Assembly (NCBI GenBank): GCA_934511465.1
Contig: CAKSWG010000056.1
Coordinates: forward strand, 1 to 6,705
DNA length: 6,705 bases
Reading direction: 5' to 3'
Origin: an uncultured Faecalibacterium sp.
Lineage (GTDB): Bacteria > Bacillota > Clostridia > Oscillospirales > Ruminococcaceae
Shown here: one piece after another, positions 4,823 to 6,705 of the stretch
Layout of the letters: every line of letters begins with the position of its first letter
Numbering within the stretch: the stretch's first letter is position 1
Notes under the pieces: model-generated
The model's database searches: none
What the model was told of the DNA's origin: nothing
What the model saw: only the letters and a program-made list of their open reading frames with translations
Made by a program: the position numbers and the translations under genes

Positions 4823-5902
4823 TCAACCCAGACTGATGCCCATCCGGCGGGCAACGGTGAGCAGCTCGCAGCCTTCCGGCACATTGCGGGTCTTGCCGGC
4901 AATGTCTGCCAGACGGTTCTCGGTGACATGGCGGTTGACCATGGCAACGGTCACGCCGTAGCGCTCGATCTCCACCAGCTTTGCGGCATAGCTGCCGAAC
5001 TGGGTGGCCAGCACGCGGTCGTAGGCACTGGGGCTGCCGCCGCGCTGCATGTGGCCCGGGATGCATACGCGGGTCTCCATGCCGGTCTTTTTCTGCACGG
5101 CCTGCGCAATGCGGTTGGTAGCGGTGGTGCCAAAACCGGCCTCGGCGCGCTTTGCCATCCACTCCTTGCGCTTCATGCGGGCCTCCTCGCAGTTGATGGC
5201 GCCCTCGGCCACCGCGATGATGGAGAAGTTGGAACCCTTCTTGGCGCGGCGCTCCACAGCGGCACACACGCGGTCGATGTCGTAGGGCTGTTCCGGCAGC
5301 AGGATGATGTCGGCGCCGCCGGCAATGCCGGCATAGAGGGTCAGCCAGCCGGCCTTGTTGCCCATGATCTCGATGCACATCACGCGGCTGTGGCTGCCGG
5401 CGGTGGTGTGGATGCGGTCGATCACATCGGTGGCAATGTCCACGGCGGTGTGGAAGCCGAAGGTCACATCGGTGCCGTAGATGTCGTTGTCAATGGTCTT
5501 GGGCAGACCGATGATGTTCAAGCCCTCCTGCGAAAGCAGGTTCGCAGTCTTGTGGGTACCGTTGCCGCCCAGACACAGCAGGCAGTCCAGCTTTGCGTCC
5601 TTGTAGGTCTTTTTCATGGCGGCAACTTTATCAATGTTGTCGTCCTCCACCACGCGCATCATTTTAAAAGGGGTGCGTTTGGTGCCCAGAATGGTGCCGC
5701 CCAGCGTCAGGATGCCGCGGAAATCGTCCTCGCACATCTCCTTATAGTCGCCGTTGATGAGACCGCTGTAGCCGTTCAGGATGCCCACGATCTCCACATT
5801 CTCGCCCATGCGGGCATAAAGCGCTTTTGCTACACCGCGGATGGTGGCGTTCAGGCCCGGACAGTCGCCGCCGGAGGTCAGGATTCCAACACGTTTTTTC
5901 AT
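4823..5902 (-). CDS. pfk: 6-phosphofructokinase, group III (long, mixed-motif) type
   Basis: Cytosolic glycolytic enzyme that phosphorylates fructose 6-phosphate to fructose 1,6-bisphosphate. ATG at 5902 follows AGAGGG by 8 bases. At 359 aa it is about 40 longer than E. coli PfkA and has the length of group III enzymes. Motifs: TSGGDCPGLNATIRG (9-23), phosphoryl-donor loop GGNGTHKTAN (112-121), catalytic PKTIDND (134-140, with D138), R173 (SHSRV), MGNKAGWL (180-187) and fructose-phosphate site GHMQRGGSPSAYDR (283-296). By E. coli numbering it has G104 (ATP-like) together with K124 (found in PPi and group III enzymes). Position 103, normally an Mg-binding Asp, is Asn (N114). Phosphoryl donor choice is therefore uncertain, and classic PfkA allosteric control should not be assumed. 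Monocistronic, separated from the tRNA unit by a divergent promoter region. Confidence 0.93.
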   Translation of the reverse strand: MKKRVGILTSGGDCPGLNATIRGVAKALYARMGENVEIVGILNGYSGLINGDYKEMCEDDFRGILTLGGTILGTKRTPFKMMRVVEDDNIDKVAAMKKTYKDAKLDCLLCLGGNGTHKTANLLSQEGLNIIGLPKTIDNDIYGTDVTFGFHTAVDIATDVIDRIHTTAGSHSRVMCIEIMGNKAGWLTLYAGIAGGADIILLPEQPYDIDRVCAAVERRAKKGSNFSIIAVAEGAINCEEARMKRKEWMAKRAEAGFGTTATNRIAQAVQKKTGMETRVCIPGHMQRGGSPSAYDRVLATQFGSYAAKLVEIERYGVTVAMVNRHVTENRLADIAGKTRNVPEGCELLTVARRMGISLG

Positions 5903-5991
5903 TCAAAAGCCCTCTTTCATTTGGTATTTCAGCGCCGCGCGTTCTGGCTTGCAAAGTCAGTCTGCCCGGGAAGCTACCTATTTATAGTATA

Positions 5992-6020
5992 AGATTATGC
6001 CGTATGAGGGCCGCTGTCAA
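5992..6020 (-). promoter_or_regulatory. Promoter of pfk
   Basis: Minus strand: perfect TTGACA (6020-6015), 17-bp spacer, TAATCT (5997-5992). The leader is about 83 nt. Immediately upstream of the -35 box is AGTGCC (6025-6030) paired with GGCACT (6044-6049), a 6-bp inverted repeat that could be a weak operator. Confidence 0.7.
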
Positions 6021-6112
6021 GAGAAGTGCCAAAAAATTTACACGGCACTGCGGCTCATTTTTGCAGGCGCAGGAAAGCCGAGAAAAGATTTGCAGAAAAA
6101 ACAAAAAAACGG

Positions 6113-6141
6113 TTGACAAGAAAGGCCCTTTCGGGTATAAT
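6113..6141 (+). promoter_or_regulatory. Consensus promoter of the tRNA-Gln/tRNA-Pro unit
   Basis: TTGACA (6113-6118), exactly 17 bp, TATAAT (6136-6141): a perfect match to the housekeeping sigma consensus, preceded by an A-rich stretch (6095-6109) that could act as an UP element. The predicted start is near 6148, leaving a leader of about 38 nt containing GCGC-ATGA-GCGC. This strength is typical of stable RNA genes. Confidence 0.9.
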
Positions 6142-6185
6142 ATCCCTTGTCAGCAGCGCATGAGCGCCGCAGATGAGTTGAATAA

Positions 6186-6259
6186 TGGGGATTTGCATAG
6201 TGGTAGTGCGGTAGACTCTGACTCTACTTGTGGGAGTTCGATTCTCTCATCCCCAACCA
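6186..6259 (+). tRNA. tRNA-Gln(CTG)
   Basis: Acceptor stem TGGGGAT/ATCCCCA, with the weak U1-A72 pair typical of tRNA-Gln; D stem GCAT/GTGC; anticodon stem GTAGA/TCTAC with loop CTCTGAC, giving anticodon CTG (reads CAG); T arm GGGAG, TTCGATT, CTCTC. The discriminator is A (6256), and CCA appears encoded at 6257-6259. First gene of a two-tRNA unit behind the consensus promoter. Confidence 0.95.
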
Positions 6260-6263
6260 GAAA

Positions 6264-6291
6264 ACCGCAGTCTCAACTGGCTGCGGTATTT
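6264..6291 (+). terminator. Hairpin between the two tRNAs (attenuating terminator or processing spacer)
   Basis: ACCGCAG (6264-6270) pairs perfectly with CTGCGGT (6281-6287), followed by ATTTTC. The T run is short and the next tRNA begins at 6293 with no promoter of its own, so complete termination is unlikely. Partial termination or RNA processing fits better. Confidence 0.5.
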
Positions 6292-6292
6292 T

Positions 6293-6368
6293 CGGGGCAT
6301 AGCGCAGTTGGTAGCGCGCCTCGTTCGGGACGAGGAGGCCGTGGGTTCAAATCCCGCTGCTCCGACCA
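6293..6368 (+). tRNA. tRNA-Pro(CGG)
   Basis: Acceptor stem CGGGGCA/TGCTCCG, with the C1-G72 and A73 pattern of bacterial tRNA-Pro; anticodon stem CCTCG/CGAGG with loop TTCGGGA, giving anticodon CGG (reads CCG); T arm GTGGG, TTCAAAT, CCCGC; encoded CCA at 6366-6368. Its last 18 nt before the final bases (TTCAAATCCCGCTGCTCC) recur in reverse orientation in the repeats downstream. Confidence 0.95.
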
Positions 6369-6410
6369 AAAAAAGCTTGATACACGAAAGTGTATCAAGC
6401 TTTTTTGTTT
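6369..6410. terminator. Bidirectional terminator after tRNA-Pro
   Basis: AAAAAA-GCTTGATACAC (6369-6385), GAAA tetraloop (6386-6389), GTGTATCAAGC-TTTTTT (6390-6406): a perfect 17-bp stem including the A/T ends. On the plus strand it ends the tRNA unit. On the minus strand it is also followed by a T run, so it could end a transcript coming from the repeat array. Confidence 0.92.
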
Positions 6411-6430
6411 GTCGGAGCCGGGATTTGAAC
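6411..6430 (-). pseudogene. Isolated 3' end of a tRNA-Pro-like gene
   Basis: The minus strand reads GTTCAAATCCCGGCTCCGAC: T loop, 3' T stem and acceptor 3' strand of a tRNA-Pro, ending 4 nt before the terminator arm. No anticodon arm, D arm or 5' acceptor strand lies upstream on that strand; instead the sequence passes into the hairpins of the first repeat unit. It does not encode an intact CCA. It is a real fragment by sequence, but whether it is a dead tRNA or a motif belonging to the repeats is unclear. Confidence 0.6.
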
Positions 6431-6705
6431 AGGGCGGCCTTGCGAAGCAAGGTAAGCAATCAGCCCAGTGGGCTGTTGCTTAGCCCGCGGGTCCCAACCG
6501 ATAGGAATGTCTACCAAGGTGCATGCTGTTAGGAGCAGCGGGATTTGAAAGTGAACGGCGACGCGCAGCGGCGCAACAAAAGCCCCAGTGGGGCTTTTGT
6601 TAGTTCACGGGTCCCAACCAGTAGGAACGTCTACCAAGGTGCATGCTGTTAGGAGCAGCGGGATTTGAAAGTGAACGGCGACGCGCAGCGGCGCAACAAA
6701 AGCCC
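6411..6705. repeat. Tandem structured repeats, 120-bp period, with tRNA-Pro-like ends
   Basis: Unit phases begin at 6421, 6541 and 6661; the third is cut by the window end. The conserved half (6488-6549 and 6608-6669) runs from GGGTCCCAACC through CTACCAAGGTGCATGC to GTTAGGAGCAGCGGGATTT. The other half differs between units 1 and 2 but keeps the same layout: an outer stem (GGGC/GCCC in unit 1, GTGAAC/GTTCAC in unit 2), a short GC hairpin and a long hairpin with loop AGT (TAAGCAA...TTGCTTA in unit 1; AACAAAAGCCCC/GGGGCTTTTGTT in unit 2). The visible 45 bases of unit 3 are identical to unit 2. No coding potential or recognised element family. The conserved architecture with differing sequence suggests selection or repeated copying of a foldable element. 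Confidence 0.85.

Noticed and set aside
6230..6532. Open reading frames across the tRNA pair (100 aa plus, 218 aa plus from 5827, 70 aa minus)
   Set aside because: Their recognisable pieces (GIAQLVARLVRDEEAVGSNPA; GAAGFEPTASSSRTRRATNCA) are translations of tRNA sequence, a well-known source of false proteins. They also cross terminators and have no ribosome sites.
6527..6545. Minus-strand GCTG-CTCCTAA-CAGC in each repeat as a tRNA-Arg(CCT) anticodon arm related to the broken tRNA-Arg
   Set aside because: The 7-nt loop matches, but the stem is only 4 bp, no D or T arm is correctly placed around it, and the CTGCTCC part is explained by the tRNA-Pro 3' end. Probably coincidence.
6411..6705. Tandem repeats as a CRISPR array
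   Set aside because: The conserved part is about 60 bp, the changing part is itself palindromic, units 2 and 3 share the same 'spacer', and no cas gene is visible.
6411..6705. Tandem repeats as integron attC sites
   Set aside because: The 120-bp length and hairpins are suggestive, but the expected RYYYAAC and GTTRRRY core boxes do not match in the right places and no gene cassettes lie between units.

Overview
The window looks like chromosomal DNA from a low-oxygen, fermentative Gram-positive gut bacterium of the Faecalibacterium/Subdoligranulum/Gemmiger type (Oscillospiraceae). This is inferred from gene content and style: a GC-rich coding backbone with strong purine Shine-Dalgarno sites, a Ktr-type potassium transporter, a clostridial-style peptidase T, a VanH-like D-lactate dehydrogenase and a group III phosphofructokinase. 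The genus cannot be proven from the window. Almost every protein gene is a single-gene transcription unit with its own promoter and hairpin terminator.

Layout. 1-433: AT-rich DNA, clearly different in composition from the rest. It carries an intact, divergent tRNA-Arg(CCT) (112-185, minus) with its terminator. About 200 bp upstream of it lies a broken second tRNA-Arg(CCT) that stops just after the anticodon loop (394-433). The sequence replacing its 3' half reads as the last 29 codons of an unidentified protein. This looks like the scar of an element inserted at, or deleted from, a tRNA gene. 434-1980: back-to-back promoters, then ktrB (potassium channel subunit) and a strong terminator shared with the convergent pepT. 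1996-3292: pepT (tripeptide aminopeptidase, minus). 3293-4536: an intergenic region rich in inverted repeats, then a D-2-hydroxyacid (probably D-lactate) dehydrogenase and its terminator. 4537-4822: non-coding, with a minus-strand terminator and several small hairpins. 4823-6020: 6-phosphofructokinase (minus). 6113-6410: a tRNA-Gln(CTG)-tRNA-Pro(CGG) unit behind a perfect consensus promoter, closed by a bidirectional terminator. 6411-6705: tandem structured repeats with a 120-bp period, each containing a minus-strand tRNA-Pro-like 3' end. The array runs off the window.

How the genes relate: phosphofructokinase (upper glycolysis) and D-lactate dehydrogenase (NADH reoxidation from pyruvate) belong to one fermentative route but are not co-transcribed. 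PepT (peptide breakdown) and KtrB (K+ uptake) are independent housekeeping functions. The most interesting parts are the two tRNA-associated anomalies at the window ends: the truncated tRNA-Arg and the tRNA-derived repeat array.
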